The notes beneath the pieces were generated by a model. It was not told where the DNA came from. It made no database searches and saw nothing but the letters and a program-made list of their open reading frames with translations. This document shows positions 34,801-47,881 of a stretch of DNA of 64,000 nucleotides, one piece after another. This DNA comes from Apostichopus japonicus (taxonomy: Eukaryota; Echinodermata; Holothuroidea; Aspidochirotida; Stichopodidae). The DNA is taken from assembly GCF_037975245.1 (NCBI RefSeq), contig NC_092565.1:16213499-16277498 (forward strand). The letters are read 5' to 3'. Position 1 is the stretch's first letter. Each line of letters starts with the position of its first letter. The position numbers and the translations under genes were made by a program.

Positions 34801-36533
34801 AATACTTTGATTTCAAACTTCTATACACATGGTTGAAAATATTTTGTCTTTGAAGGTAACACATTTTGTCAGCTAAATCAATTGTTATTCTTGGAAATAG
34901 AACACAATTTGTGATGCTGTCATGACAAATGTTTCTCAAAGCTGAACTTTCTTGTCATAAAATTTTGTTGACTTATTACTGTTTTTTTTTTTTAAAATTT
35001 ATATTTTGAGTGTTTGTGAAGTGGGTTATGAAGTTAGACTTCGAAACTCCGTCAAAGTATTGAATCATTTGATGTTAGCGGTACAGACAAAGCAGGGAAT
35101 GGAGAGACGAGATACCGTACCTATCCTCAATTGAAACAAACAATTCCATATCTCTATTTCAGTTAGACAAAACACGATGTGAAATATGTCCAACCTTTTC
35201 CCTCCCACCAGGGGGCTGTCGACTTCACTCGTCTCATCCGTCAAGAATATGTCTAGCTACGTCATCGATGACGTCATACGTCTAGACCCAAGCTGCTTCT
35301 TATAAGCCATGGTCTGAAGTTTGTTGAGTTTTCTTCAGCCAAATACGATCATTGCGTTTGATAAAACTATAGGTTATTCACTAGATATTTTTTTTTTATC
35401 AAACGACAGTACTTGAACGAGCACGTAATTAATCAATATTAATTCAATTATCAGCATTTCGTCACCCGGACATTTCAAACGCATACAAAGTGGCAAAATG
35501 AATTGTTTTCCGCCTTTAAATAACTGCAGTCTGAAATGCAACTTGACTTAAAAGCAAACGGGTGACCTACATACATTATGATGTGAGTTGGAGCAGTTAT
35601 AATAACAGTAGCGGTGCGTAGTATACTCGTACATGCAGATGCATGGATGCGATAAGCCTTATATACAATTTATATACAATTCTCTTGTTTTGAGTACAAA
35701 AAAGAGGTCAAGGCTCTTAGCGCGGTAAGGAGTACTTTACTTTGCATTGTCTTACATCTATTGGCCTATATTATATTTCTATAATGTCTCGACTCTCTAT
35801 TATACATGAGTGCGCGTACACAATTTTGAAGTTGAGTACAAGTCACACAATCTATATGCTATAAAATACGAGTATACGAGGAACAGACTCACTATACAAC
35901 TATATCGGAAAGCATAGAAATTAATTAATTTAGCTAACTTGCAGGTAGCAATAGTATAATATATTTAAACATTCTGTAAAGTGACAAGTTCGTTGGCAAA
36001 AATTGATAACTGAAATCCGAAAATAGGATTCTCTTTCGATTGTTCCCAGACGTCGCTGATGGGGTCAAAGTAAACAACTACATTTCTCACAGGGGGAATA
36101 CAGTCGATCAATCATGAGAGAGAAACCGGACGGTAATGTGCTTTTGGAAAGATTCCTGGAAGTATGTGGCAAGTGTGGGCGCGTACAGCACGGGAGACAT
36201 GTAAAGAGGCGAGGGAGGGGGGGGGGGGATTCGTTCGACAAGGATTCGCTGAAAGTTTCAGAACTTACTTTGTCTTAAGTGCCCTCATCCCTCTGTTTCC
36301 CGGATCTTCCCCCAAGACTATTTCCAAGAAATAGATCACATTTACCGCAAGAAGGGGACTGGAAGGAAGGGGGCCTGAACTTACGTTAAACTCAAATTAT
36401 ATCTTTAGAAACACAAACAAATTCTCTCCATCATCCCTTTCTCCACATATGTAGCTGCCTCCACCCCTCCCCTCCCTCCATATCTCTCTCTTTCTCCCTC
36501 GATCTACAACAAAAAACGTATCATTGAATTGCT
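31888..36533. other. Intergenic region with CRE-like palindromes, no gene seen
   Basis: No exon with convincing splice sites and family resemblance. Between 33000 and 33560 the words TGACGTCA (33021, 33164, 33404) and related ACGTCA/GACGTC occur repeatedly; another TGACGTCA lies at 35269. ACTTGGTTCA recurs at about 33494, 33610 and 33646. Poly-G runs are at about 32105 and 36220. Some of this could be regulatory DNA. Confidence 0.45.
33021..33546. promoter_or_regulatory. Cluster of CRE-like TGACGTCA sites
   Basis: Three perfect TGACGTCA palindromes (33021-33028, 33164-33171, 33404-33411), plus AACGTCAC near 33222, TTGACGTCGG near 33451 and TACGTCACTC near 33471 and 33538. This is the consensus for CREB/ATF factors. 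No gene start is identified close by, so a regulatory role is inference. Confidence 0.35.
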
Positions 36534-36943
36534 GGTGACATCCCTATGTTCCGACGTCTCTATGTTCCGACAATACCAAATAATTTTTGAACTCATAATT
36601 TTTTTGGACCATCATTTCTTCGGACCCAATATTTTCGGACCAAATACTATTGGGGGACTTAATTTTTTTGGGCCCAAATTTTTTCGGACCTAATTTTTGG
36701 GGGAAACAATTTTTTGGGACCCACCAAATTTTGTTCACGAAAAAAGGGGGCCGAAGTTTGCTTAAAAAAAAATTGATCCAAAAAAGTGTTGGTCCGAAAA
36801 AGTTTGGTTCGAAAACATGTTGGTCCAAAAAAAATTTGGTCCGACAAATGTTGGTCAAAAAAAATGTTGGTCAAAAATTATTTGGTATTGTCGGAACATA
36901 GAGACTTCGGAACATAGAGACGTCGGAACATAGAGATGTAACC
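36534..36943. mobile_element. Fold-back transposon with 8-bp TSD and TTGGTCCGAA-type interior
   Basis: 410 bp flanked by perfect GAATTGCT duplications (36526-36533 and 36944-36951). Ends are inverted: GGTGACATCCCTATG at the left matches GGTTACATCTCTATG read from the right. Inside, CGACGTCTCTATGTTCCGA motifs and then many degenerate ~15-bp words (TTTTTGGACC on the left, GGTCCGAAAAA on the right) make almost the whole element one long imperfect hairpin. Open frames on both strands are products of this repeat. Confidence 0.82.
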
Positions 36944-36951
36944 GAATTGCT

Positions 36952-39900
36952 CACAGGAGATATTAATGTAAACGTTATTCATGACTAGAATTTGCAGAAC
37001 GTTAATAATAATAAAACAAACCCATTTCATATTTGGTTGGCCGAAATTGTGATGCATATATTTCAGAACACACTACGCATGTTGGTTATTATACCTCCTG
37101 TAGAAAACTTCAGCAACGAAATATGTCATCACATATGATCTTACAAAGTCAGGCTAGAAACGCAAAACCGCCTGATGCGTTCATGCGTAGACTTGGCTAT
37201 GGGTTTGCTTACGGTTATCGAAAATAGTGAATTGAAGGTTGTTGATGTTTTGGACTTGCGCGTTAGAGATTCAATACACATGTTTGTGGATTGGTTACCC
37301 TATTATGGGCGTTGTTGCCATGGTTTTCATATTAACTTCCACCAGTACCTCTTGTACTGTATAGCGATTGATGGTCAATGTGTTTGAATTGGCAAGAGAG
37401 AGGTAATTTACTGGGTTATCGGGGTTATGTTAAGGCGCTCGTCATACAGCCGAGTATAGTGTAAGACACTAACTTCCAAGTTTTCGTTAAATATGATGTC
37501 ATCACGAATAATCATATTGGATTTTCTGGACATAAGGTGAGTCCTTCTGGTGGCAATCTGCACCATCCCTTTATCAAGTGTGTGAAGTATATCATGAAAA
37601 CCCCAAAAAGAAAATCAACTTTTTTATGAAACCTTCATTGAATGTAAGAGATGATCCATACATTCTTCTGTCAATGCAAATTTCGCAAGTTTTAAACAGG
37701 GAGGTGTGAGACACTCCCTGGACGGTTTTAACTTTAACGATGCCTGCATATAGGCCTTATGCAAGTTAAAGAGACCCAATGTGCCATTTGGTGATTATCG
37801 ATAAGTTTGCATTAGATTTACTAAGTCCAGTTACGCAGGCTTTGTTGAAATCGATTGAACATTGTTACAATAAAACCAATGTTTCCTTTTGAAGGGTCCT
37901 ATCGACCCACTTTTTTCCACATTGACAGGCTGCTATAAGCTGTATCAATCCAGACGAGGCTTGAAGAAAAAGAAAAACCTAATTAGATTGGGCGGCTGTA
38001 ACTTTCTTTGATTCATATTGATCATCTCTTGTAATCGGTAGATGGAACCGATGCATGCATGGACTAACAGTAACAGAGACGAATCAGTGTGCATGTACAA
38101 TCAATCACAATGATACAGGATTGTATAGGTCCTTGACAACCGCATATAAACCACTCAAACATGCAGGTGCGCCTAACTATAGCCTAACAAATAGCAGCAA
38201 CTAATAATATTGTGAGGTTCAACCGTCTGCTGACCAGGAATCCACATGGCAACTGTTCATGGATGTATGATATCTGTGAGCGAGACAGTATGACTATCTT
38301 AAACATATCCTCTAAAGGCCAAGTTGTAATTTGGAAAAATTTGCAAATGGACCCCAGCATGTCATAACTCATGGTAATTACCTTGTACATTGCACAAATG
38401 TGGATACTTCGCATTGTCAGTGATGCTGTGTACCGAATTAGCGTACATGCTCGGTTTTCTTGTTCGATTGTCGATTGGATTTACATATGAATGCTGAATT
38501 ACAGTTTCCAAGGTAAAGGATATAAGGCCTTTGTCAGTCGTGTGGAAGAATAATACATGTTATTTTCAAATCATATCGATATCGCGGTTGTGAGCAAACA
38601 CGTCATGTTTATATAAATAATATCGACAAGCTGGTTGTGAGTGCAAGATATGTTATACAATATCGATATCACAGAAGTGTGAGTAATATACTTGATATGT
38701 TTATATAATACCAACATAGTGGTAGTGGTAACACCACCAATCTAACTTCTTCAAAGGATGGTATATAAATAAACTTTAACACCCTCCTAAAGATAGAGAT
38801 AATACTAAAACGGCAGTAATTTTATGTGGAAAACTCATATTCCTAGTCCAGTTACTAGTTTTAGTGAATACAGTGATTGCTATTGTTTCTGCTCGGTGGT
38901 AAATCATTTTGCAGTGCCACTTCAAATTGTATTTTTCAATATGCGTGCATAAATGTAGTTTCGGTTTTATTGTTTACGTATTGTTCGTCGACTCTGTTCA
39001 TGTGATTAACGTGTTTCGTTGTCACTTATTTAAACGGTATGTTACACTGCTTTATGTCACACATATCACTCTTCTGTTTTATATATCAAAGTTGGGATAT
39101 TTGCCTATATATTGCCTTTATGATGGCAGTTTTCGTATAATCTCAGAACCCCTTTACCGTTGCTATATGTTCGGCCTATACGCTATGTTATGCGAGTTCC
39201 AAAGAGTTCTAGTAAGACCTCCATTACGTGTCACTGTTCTTATAGAGGGTATTGCTCGCAGGGCTATATTGGTACAGAGATAGACTTGTACAAAATATAT
39301 ACAAGGGGTTCTGCTGTTGACTCCCACAGACAAACAGTTGCGCTACAATCTTGCAATAATCGAGTATGCGGGCCCTTTAGGTTAAGCATTATAATACTAT
39401 ATCGGTCTACACTGAATATTTCTTGGTGTATAGGTGTAGCGAGAGTTGGATTCTCTGGCCATTTTCTGCAATCAGCATTACTGTCTGATCCTCGTATAGA
39501 AAGTCATTTCATTAATCCTGGTTTTTATACTTCTGATTGACACGACGATGAGAAATTGTCGCTGTTCTGGTATATTATGGTTGACATCTCATTGTAGTAC
39601 AAACAGAGGACATGGTATAAAGCCAGTCGGGGAGTACGGTGTTCGCACAGTATTAGTGTACAAGCCTATACGTTTCAGCATGGCCATATTTAAGTGTAGG
39701 GAAATTTGTTCAAAACAAATTTTTTTCAAAGTTTCTACCATTGCGTGGTATTGAACGACGTGTGGGTTGACCCTGCTAATGTAGGCCTTTAAGTTTAGTG
39801 CTGGAATCATATTACGATAACAGTCAGTAGAAGCTAATTTACAGCTACTGATACAACTTAAAAGTCGCTGAGGTCAAACTGTGTTTACTAATGTGATATA

Positions 39901-40422
39901 CGCACTGATCACATGAAGTCGAAATCCACATAGCAACCGTTGGCGTCCCATCGGCACAGGCATTCTGACAGGCTAGTCCAACTTACTATAGTTCCATCTA
40001 TATACCACTTATGATTTTCTGCGTATGCTGAAATTACGCAAATACGTTGTTCCTAACCAGTTGGCATTACAACGGAAGTCGGTAATCATCAACACTTTAA
40101 CGTATATATCAATCCGAGATTTTCATCTTTGTTTATGTTTTGGAATACATTTTTCTTAAATAAGACGAATAAATTCACCAGAATTATGAATCGATTTTAT
40201 CGTTCCTTCCTGCAGAAAATAATACTACCGGGCTCCGTCTATGTATGGCGTGAATGCTAACAACATAAGGATGTCTTTGCGAGATCGAATTACATGAATA
40301 AAGACCACAGAACTTATTTTACAATTTTAATTTGGTAAAACACCCAGCGTTGGTCACTCGTTTTCAAAACTCGAATGCTTCTTTAAATCGATAACTATTT
40401 CCCCCTTTTCCCATTTTTCATC
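36952..40422. other. Intergenic region or upstream introns of the coiled-coil gene
   Basis: No exon recognised. A ~60-bp imperfect repeat (TATCGATATC / GGTTGTGAG words) lies at about 38570-38740. The first coding exon(s) of the gene continuing at 40423 must lie here or further upstream; I could not find an exon ending in the needed phase. Confidence 0.4.
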
Positions 40423-43400
40423 AGTCTAAGCGGTGGGGGACCAATCAAGTTTGCTGGAACTAAAACAGACCGTCGTACTTACGGCACCGACAGCGAATAC
40501 GGAGACAATGGCGCTTTTCCGCTTTTACACGATAGGAACAGATTAAATACACGTACAACTCGGAGTGACCCTTCCTTGAAAGCACGGCGAAGAAGAAAAG
40601 GTAATTACATAGAGCATAATGCTCTATGGGTGATTATTACTAAAGTTAGGAAGAGTGGATAAATTATCACCGCTCCCACCCTTTATGCAAACAATACATT
40701 GGTTATAAATCAGAGGTGAAATGTCGAACTTAAATGTTGAAACACAAGTAAACAATCAATATAATAATGGTAATAAAAGTAACAAAGAATGAATTTGCGA
40801 CAATATTGGCAGGGTACTTAGCATTTTGAAAGGGAGGCATTAAAGAGGGATCAATAAACAATAAATTAATATTTCTTCAGGTACAAGGCTTTTGCAAAAT
40901 TCAGTTAAAGCAGACGTAACCGACTGTTACCATATATACTGTTACCTTGGTTTCCTAACTTTTCTGACAAAACTGTTCTTTGAAATAAGTTGAAAGATAT
41001 CGGTGTTTTTTGTTCCAATTGATAAGATGCCTATGGTGAGAATCTAATCCTGTGAGCTGTTTAAAGAAAATCACCTCCACACCCCTACCTACCCCGCCCC
41101 ACCCCGCCCCACCCCGCCCCACCCCGCCCACCCCTCCCCGATGCAGAAATGCAGTCGCTCAGGATAAGTACCCTAACAGACATGGCGCCTTACATAGAGG
41201 CGGTTGAGGGAATAACAATAGTTGAATGGTTGAAGTCTTCTTGGTCAAGTTGTTTGTAACCTTCCTATCAGTTTACCGTTACTCCCTTTTCATAAGTTTA
41301 TTTTAGTCTGTATTTTCCAGTAGAGGGCGCTCGCCCAGTAAACTATCATAGATAAATGGTTCATCCATGTGAACTATGGCTGTTCGTACCGAGTCGAATT
41401 TTTCAGGGCGTGAGCAAAGAAGGTAGATTCGAGCATCGCAGTGAATCAGGTTATACTACATGGGCATCACAAGACTAGAATGACTGCAGCACAAGACAAA
41501 ATCTTGAACCAATAAGATTTGCATTCTTAATCTCCTTATTTCAGAGGATTAAAGCGATATTGTTCCGTACTATGCCGTAATTTAATTAATAATAATAGTG
41601 AAAAATGACACCCACGTAACCTATCTGTCTATCAGTGAGGACTTTGTAAATAATAATTTAATATGTTTCAACAGATAACAATCATGTTCCTTTGAAATTT
41701 TTGTCCACCAAATTTGTAGTTACTGAAAAAACCCGGCACGTCAACTCCGCGCCAACACCAGTCAAAGAGGTTCGTCGTCCGACTAACCATGACAGAATAT
41801 CAAAGAAAAGTAAAGCTTCCCATGTGTCGAAATCCTCTCACCTACCGAAGCTCCAGACGGAGACTCACGGAGTACCGACAGTCAAACAGGTTCGGACCCT
41901 ACCAGCTGAGTCGAGCAAAAAATGGGCGACCTCCTGGGCCGAAATTCGGGCCACTTCTCTAAAACGCGATGATTTTAAGTAAGTATATATCAGCTTCGGC
42001 TTTGCGATTCACCAGGAGTACTGTGAGGAATTGGCTGACTTGCGAGGAGGGGGAATAGAATAGAGGTATATTGAACAATCGTTTAAGCATTCAAATGTCA
42101 TGGGTTAAATAATATCATTACTTAAATATCATATTAAACGGAGAAATGATAAAGATGAGGGGCGGGGAGGTTAAATGAATATTCATGGTGACGTCATTGT
42201 AAAATATCATGTAAGAAAAAAAAGTGTTATTTTTAACACTATCATATCTCTACTTTCTGTGTGTTGAGGGGAAGTTCAAAGAGTCTTAAACACCCCAAAA
42301 TGGCATGCTGATTGCCTTAACTTTTCACCACACGTTATATCATAAGCGTATTCATCTGATAATATTCAAATATACCCCAACAATGTTTGTAAAATATATT
42401 CCCACCACGTTGAAAATGAAATCAGTTTTAAAACAATGTACGATGTTCCCATCACCCGTTAGTGAGAAACACCCCGCCCTGTTGTGTGTTACTGTACATC
42501 CACACCCTCCCTTTACACACGTGACCCTGGCAGAGATGCACCTCCTCGATACTGCGCAGTCAGTTCATACAGCGGTCTGCGCAGAATAATAGCATAGCAA
42601 AATCATGACGTCACAAACAATGCGCAGACACTTGGGCCTATAGTTATTAACCGTTCTTGGTTGAAACATTCAGATGGACGAAGGAAAGAAAGTCAAATCA
42701 GTTAGACAGTAAAACTTAAGAGGGAGCGGGAAAAACACCGTTAAGTAGGCTATGAGCAGACGACAAATATAACATACTATAAATATATATTATTCGTCAA
42801 GAGTCCTTAGTAGAACGATTTGAGCAACGTTATAGCCGCTTGTTTTTAGGGTCACCTTTTTAGGGTACTAGACTATAGTCTCTTTCTCTTATGCATATTA
42901 TCATTATTTTTTTTATCTGTTTATATAGGAGCAGTATATGGCTTTATAGGTGCCTTTTAAAGTTTAATTGTTTTCAAAGTTGAATTTTGATCCTTTCGTT
43001 TTTGATCCGTTAGACTGTCGTATAGGTTTTTCAATTTTTTAGTTTTAGGTTTAATTTCCTATTAGTTTCGATTCTTATAGTTTGACCATTTTCGAGAGTT
43101 TTGATTCTTATTCCTTCAGTCAGTTGCAATTCTTATTTTTCTTAATAGTTTGACTTCTTATTATCCTATTAAATTAATATGTGCAATTCATAGTATGGTA
43201 TCCTTTTAGTGTATTTTCATGTATACTATTTGTATTATTCTTATTCCATCTTATCATTGTATTGTCTTATTGCGAGCATTTAATTGCCCATTTTTGGTGC
43301 TTAATAAAGTTTATTTGAATTTGAATTTGAATTTAAACAAACCGAGGAGATTGACAGAAAACCCTCGTGACGAAATGGTTAACAGTTAGAGGAAATTACG

Positions 43401-46400
43401 AAGTAACAACCTAGCTATACGTAAAGGAATTGCACAACAGTTTCAAACCAAAGAGCCAGAAGACTGCAAACAATATTTTCCAGATTTGACTTCTGTTACC
43501 ATCGAGATATACTTGTACTCATGTGTACCTACAGAAGTACGGTTCTACCTAGCTGTAATTTCTGAGGTTTCTTGTGCACATGGATTTCACACAGTTGGAC
43601 CTTGCTCTATTGACAAGAGATTTTTTTTTATAGTCTTTCGCTTGGTTTGACCTCAAACGACCGTTGACCTCCACCAATTTCAATAGGGTCATTGTACTTA
43701 CCAAGGGAGATCTGTATTTCAAATATTAAGTTCAAGTCCAAGTTGCCTTCTTTGGGTTATCGTGTTTACATGATTTGTTACTGTTACCGCATTATTCAGT
43801 TTAACCCACATCTTGACCACTTCCTCGTTGAATATGACATTTTAATACATAAACAACATAGTAATTTAAATACTTTCTTCCACAATTAGCTGAGGTTGGG
43901 GAGGGTTGCTTAATATTTCATTGTAGAAAGTTCAATATCACCACACGGCCATACATTCATGCATGAGCTGTGCGTTAAGGGGCTGCCTTGTAAACAGCAT
44001 CTGGGTGATACCCGACTACACAGTGAAAATGTGATGGGGTGTTACCAATATCCCTACCATTTTTCGAACAATGATTATTACTGGTCCAAAATTTATTTCA
44101 TCAAAGTGGATAAGAGCTGGTGATCCCAATGTCCCGTTTTACGTCACAAGACATTAACGTAAACAAAGTTGCAAACTTATTCAGTATTTGTGCATTACTA
44201 GAAAGTATAGACAGTTCATTTTAGCCTATACTATGCTTCTAAGTATCCATAGATCTGTGGTGAGATGCAAGTTTTGAAATCTTTTATTGGCTTCTTTCAG
44301 TTCACCTCAATCTTCATCAACTTCGCCTTCCTCTTGCCGAACATTTAGCACTAAGAAAACTGCCAAATCCGAGCCTTGGAAAGTTGAGGCTCGCTCTAAG
44401 AACGAACTCTGGCAAAACAAAGGAAGCCGAGAATCTCCATTCTACGCTAAATCAAAACCTGAAATAGATAGTCCTAAGAAAAGGACAAAACAGTATGCAA
44501 AGCCGGAGACGGTTAAACCGAAATCACTACCACCTCGGCTTGAAAGAACAAAAAGTAAGATTGGATTTTTTAATCGAGATGGTGCTTTTGTTCTCGACGA
44601 CGAAGCAGACCCACCAGCACAACTTGCTCGCTCAGAAACTGTTTCGGTTATCCGACCAAGGCGAGCTAAGAGTAGAACGATATTAACATCTCAAAGCGCC
44701 AAGACGATGAAAGAAATAAAGAAAAAACCGAAGTTACGACGTCGTGCCGTCGTCATAACGAAAAAGACTCTATCCCACGAGAAGTCATTGAAATCGGTTT
44801 ACGGTAACCGCAGCTTTAAACTCCAGCGTCATGTCACGTTTCTGAAGCACATTACGCAGGCGCAGAAGGACAGAATGGAAGAAGAGAATCAAATGTCTGA
44901 GGAAAAATCCCGAGCGAGAATTGAATCTTTGCGAAGACAGAGAAGGGAATTGAAAGAGATAAGGGATAGGTTTGACGAGGAGCAAGTGACACGGTTTAGA
45001 AGACAATACGTCTCTTGGAAAAGCGTCGAGGCCGATAGATTGAACCGAAATAGTGAAGAATACGGTCTACCGGACAATATTTACGACGATAGATATGATA
45101 AAACATTGAAAGAACTTAGCCAAAAGTCGACGGTTAATCGGAAAACAAGACCGTTTCGTCAAGTTGCTACGTGGATGAAAAATATCAAGCGATTTGAGAG
45201 ACTTCTAAATCCTCAGATGAGCGTTAACCTTGAGAACCAACTGGCAAAGCAAAACAAGGCACTAGTAGAGGGTATAGATATCGTGGAACTAGCCAACGGT
45301 ATACCGAACGGTAAGCTATATCATGTGGTCTGTATTTGATTATTTCTTCTGTTATGTCATTATGAATCGGTGGTTGACTAAAGTTCCTAAAAACCACGCT
45401 AAGCCTGTAATTGGTAACGTGTAACACGATGGAAAATTAAAATAAGGAAGCAAGAAAAGGTTTGCAGAATTTATGTAATTAAGAAGAAACTGTATAAGAT
45501 ACTTTATGACCGTTCGTATGCGACATTTCCATTGTATAGCCTGATAGTATTACCTATGTGACGAATATGGTAACTATGCTAACGTGTATGCGTCGTATTT
45601 GAAATTTATGGACTGTTTATGAAGTAAATATGAAAATTGTTTCATTAAATAATTATCAATTCTAGTTATTGTCAATATACTGGCATGTATTTGCTGGTGT
45701 GACATAACCACGAATAGAAACATTTGTAATGACATACCAGCATATACAATCCCAGTGTCAATATCTCAGTGTACGTATTATACAAACACGCTATATAGAG
45801 AAGTACAAACATGATGTAATGTATGATGCCACACATTACGGACACAACTGTTCGTGCTTGATTTTGATTGGTCAAACCTTCATTTTGTATACATTCAGCT
45901 AATGTGATTAATTATCAGTACCGAGATGGAAACCCACATTTTCTTGGAAATTTAACATCCATTCATATTTGTTCTTGTTTTTTGATGTTGTAGATGTGAC
46001 GCAGTCTTCAACGAAGCAGGTCAAAGTTGATAGGGTCATCGGTTCTGCAAGACGAATCTTACAATCACAGGAAATGGGTAAATTAAATATATATATATAT
46101 ATTTTTTTTAATTAAAAATCGGAGGATTAGATTCCGCGAAGAAACATTCAGTCTATTCTGTATAACCTGTTCAATCAATATCAAATGCAACGGTTGGGAC
46201 AAACACAACTATACTAACCTGTGAAGGCATGGGCAAAACTAGTAAGCCGCTGTAAGTAAATGCTCGCTATGCCATTCAGCATGCTGACACATGACTTCGT
46301 AATCAAAGTTGAGAAAAACCTTTCTGAATTTTTTAATTAATTTTTTTTACGAAAACGTATCAACTCGGTGAACAAAAGCTTGGGCTATAGGAACCACATA

Positions 46401-46558
46401 TACCCCGTCTCCCAGAAGCAAAGATTCGTGTCGACTATACAAAATTACCTCGTACTATAGTCTTTCTTTCCTCTTCTGCAGATGCAATTAGTGAGGTTTC
46501 ATCCCTGGAGGAATTACAAAACGAATTCAGAGCTATAAATCTCGATGATCGGTCATAA
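40423..46558 (+). CDS. Basic coiled-coil protein of unknown function, 3' five exons
   Basis: Exons 40423-40601, 41670-41980, 44301-45310, 45994-46077 and 46482-46558 join in phase across GT-AG introns and end at TAA. They encode about 550 residues. The 5' end is missing: the first exon here starts in mid-codon with no Met. The protein is rich in Lys, Arg and Ser with low-complexity segments. A charged stretch around QRHVTFLKHITQAQKDRM, followed by Glu/Arg-rich heptads (ESLRRQRRELKEIRDRFDEE), is predicted coiled coil. There is no signal peptide, membrane helix or enzyme motif. I do not recognise the family; coiled-coil proteins of cilia or the cytoskeleton look like this, but that is only a guess. 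The exon at 40423 begins after a strong TTTTTCATCAG acceptor. Confidence 0.75.
41085..41132. repeat. ACCCCGCCCC minisatellite (10-bp unit)
   Basis: About four tandem copies of CCCCGCCCCA within an intron of the coiled-coil gene. The words resemble GC boxes for Sp1-type factors, but such repeats also arise by slippage. Confidence 0.8.
42850..43335 (+). mobile_element. Probable LINE 3' tail
   Basis: T-rich sequence ending GCTTAATAAAGTTTATTTGAATTTGAATTTGAATTT, that is, a polyadenylation-like AATAAA followed by a short TTTGAA-type tandem tail. Non-LTR retrotransposons of several clades end in such short tandem tails. No reverse-transcriptase coding is seen upstream, so this is at best a 5'-truncated copy. 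It sits in an intron of the coiled-coil gene. Confidence 0.4.
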
Positions 46559-46706
46559 CAACACAATCATATTTTCATGGTCCTTAATTAACTGCCTTAT
46601 AACATATTACTTTTCAGTTAACTGGCACAGTTCACATTTTCGTGTAACCGATAAGTTTCAGATCAAATGAACCACATCATGCGCGCCATAGCATTTGATA
46701 CCAAGT

Positions 46707-47054
46707 ATAGGCGTAGGAGGCGGGGGGGGGGGGTGGGGGCTGCAGCCCTCCAAGCAAATATTTTTGTGAAAATTCGGGCAATATGAGGAGAATTTTTCGG
46801 GCACATACTGAAAAAATAAATTTCAATGTGTTTTCCAATGGTTAAACTGATATTATTATGATCATTATTATTGTAACGACTTCCCGAAATATTCTAACCG
46901 ATATGGAACTGTAATAGCACGGGATATGATTGTATGTAATTGGCATGCGATGCAATAACCGATGCATGCCGCGCGAAGCGCGCGAAAAATTTTGGTTGTA
47001 TTTTTCGGGCAAGTCGTTACAGCCCCCCAAATCAAACTGGTCTCCTACGCCTAT
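46707..47054. mobile_element. MITE, ATAGGCGTAGGAG family, copy B
   Basis: 348 bp with ends ATAGGCGTAGGAGG ... TCTCCTACGCCTAT and a perfect 10-bp flanking duplication GATACCAAGT (46697-46706 and 47055-47064). The interior matches copy A at 5386-5738. It landed about 150 bp downstream of the coiled-coil gene's stop codon and supplies an AATAAA at about 46815. Confidence 0.85.
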
Positions 47055-47439
47055 GATACCAAGTATTCAGACTTTTATGTTTCTTTCTCATTGCTATGAC
47101 GACCAACCATCACGACAAAAGTTCTAAGTACATGTCATTAATTTGAACTCGCCCACCATTGTTGAATTATTACGCAATAATATTTTCTATGGTAGTCATA
47201 TACCTTGTTTTTATCAGCGTTTCTTTTGTTATTTTGAAATATCTATATTCATTTGCCTTTGTCGTTTACCTCCATTTCATTAACATAAAGTCTGTTCAAA
47301 GTATCTCTTACGAGATCCGGCTTTAGGAATCACAAATGATTTCGTTTCGAATGGTCGGTTAGCATCATGTTTGATCTCTAGAGTAAGGCAAAATATGTCA
47401 CCAAAACAGAAGTAGTATTGTTCGATACAAATGACAAAC

Positions 47440-47578
47440 GCCTACAGTGGAATTACGAGCTTCCTTACCGGTTTCGAACCTCTGGCCAGCATACAAAGCG
47501 GGAGGCCCGGGTTCAAATCCAGGTGGAGGCTGGAAGTTTTTTCACTGTTCTTGATTTTCCAAGTCATTACGATTCAAT

Positions 47579-47640
<62 letters not shown>

Positions 47641-47645
47641 TATTT
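47440..47645 (+). mobile_element. tRNA-derived SINE-like element with TA tail
   Basis: Contains GCCCGGGTTCAAATCCAGG, a good pol III B box within a T-arm-like stem, and upstream CTTACCGGTTTCGAACC. It is followed by TTTTCCAAGTCATTACGA and a long (TA)n run at 47579-47645. The 5' half of a tRNA cloverleaf is not intact, so this is a SINE or tRNA relic rather than a tRNA gene. Confidence 0.42.
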
Positions 47646-47770
47646 ATCAGTTTATGACAATCTTTCTGCTCACGAGTTTTCACTGAAACTGAGCAAACCA
47701 TTCGTCCAGGCCTGTAGCTAAGAACTGATGCAAGCAACAATCTGCGGAGAGACACCAAACTCTAACGGAT

Positions 47771-47881
47771 GGGCATCGACAATTTTACAAGGGGCATCAA
47801 TAATTAAAGGAAGGGGCACCAACAATTTAAGGAAGGGGCACCAACAATTTAAGGAAGGGGCACCAACAATTTAAGGAATGG
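47771..47881. repeat. 22-bp minisatellite, about 5 units
   Basis: The unit GGGGCACCAACAATTTAAGGAA is repeated; the first two copies are diverged (GGGGCATCAATAATTAAAGGAA and earlier). Confidence 0.9.

Noticed and set aside
36544-36901. Phe/Gly/Pro-rich open frames on both strands
   Set aside because: They translate the degenerate repeats of the fold-back element.
47440-47530. A functional tRNA gene
   Set aside because: Only the B-box/T-arm half looks right; the acceptor, D-arm and anticodon parts do not fold into a cloverleaf, and a TA tail follows as in SINEs.
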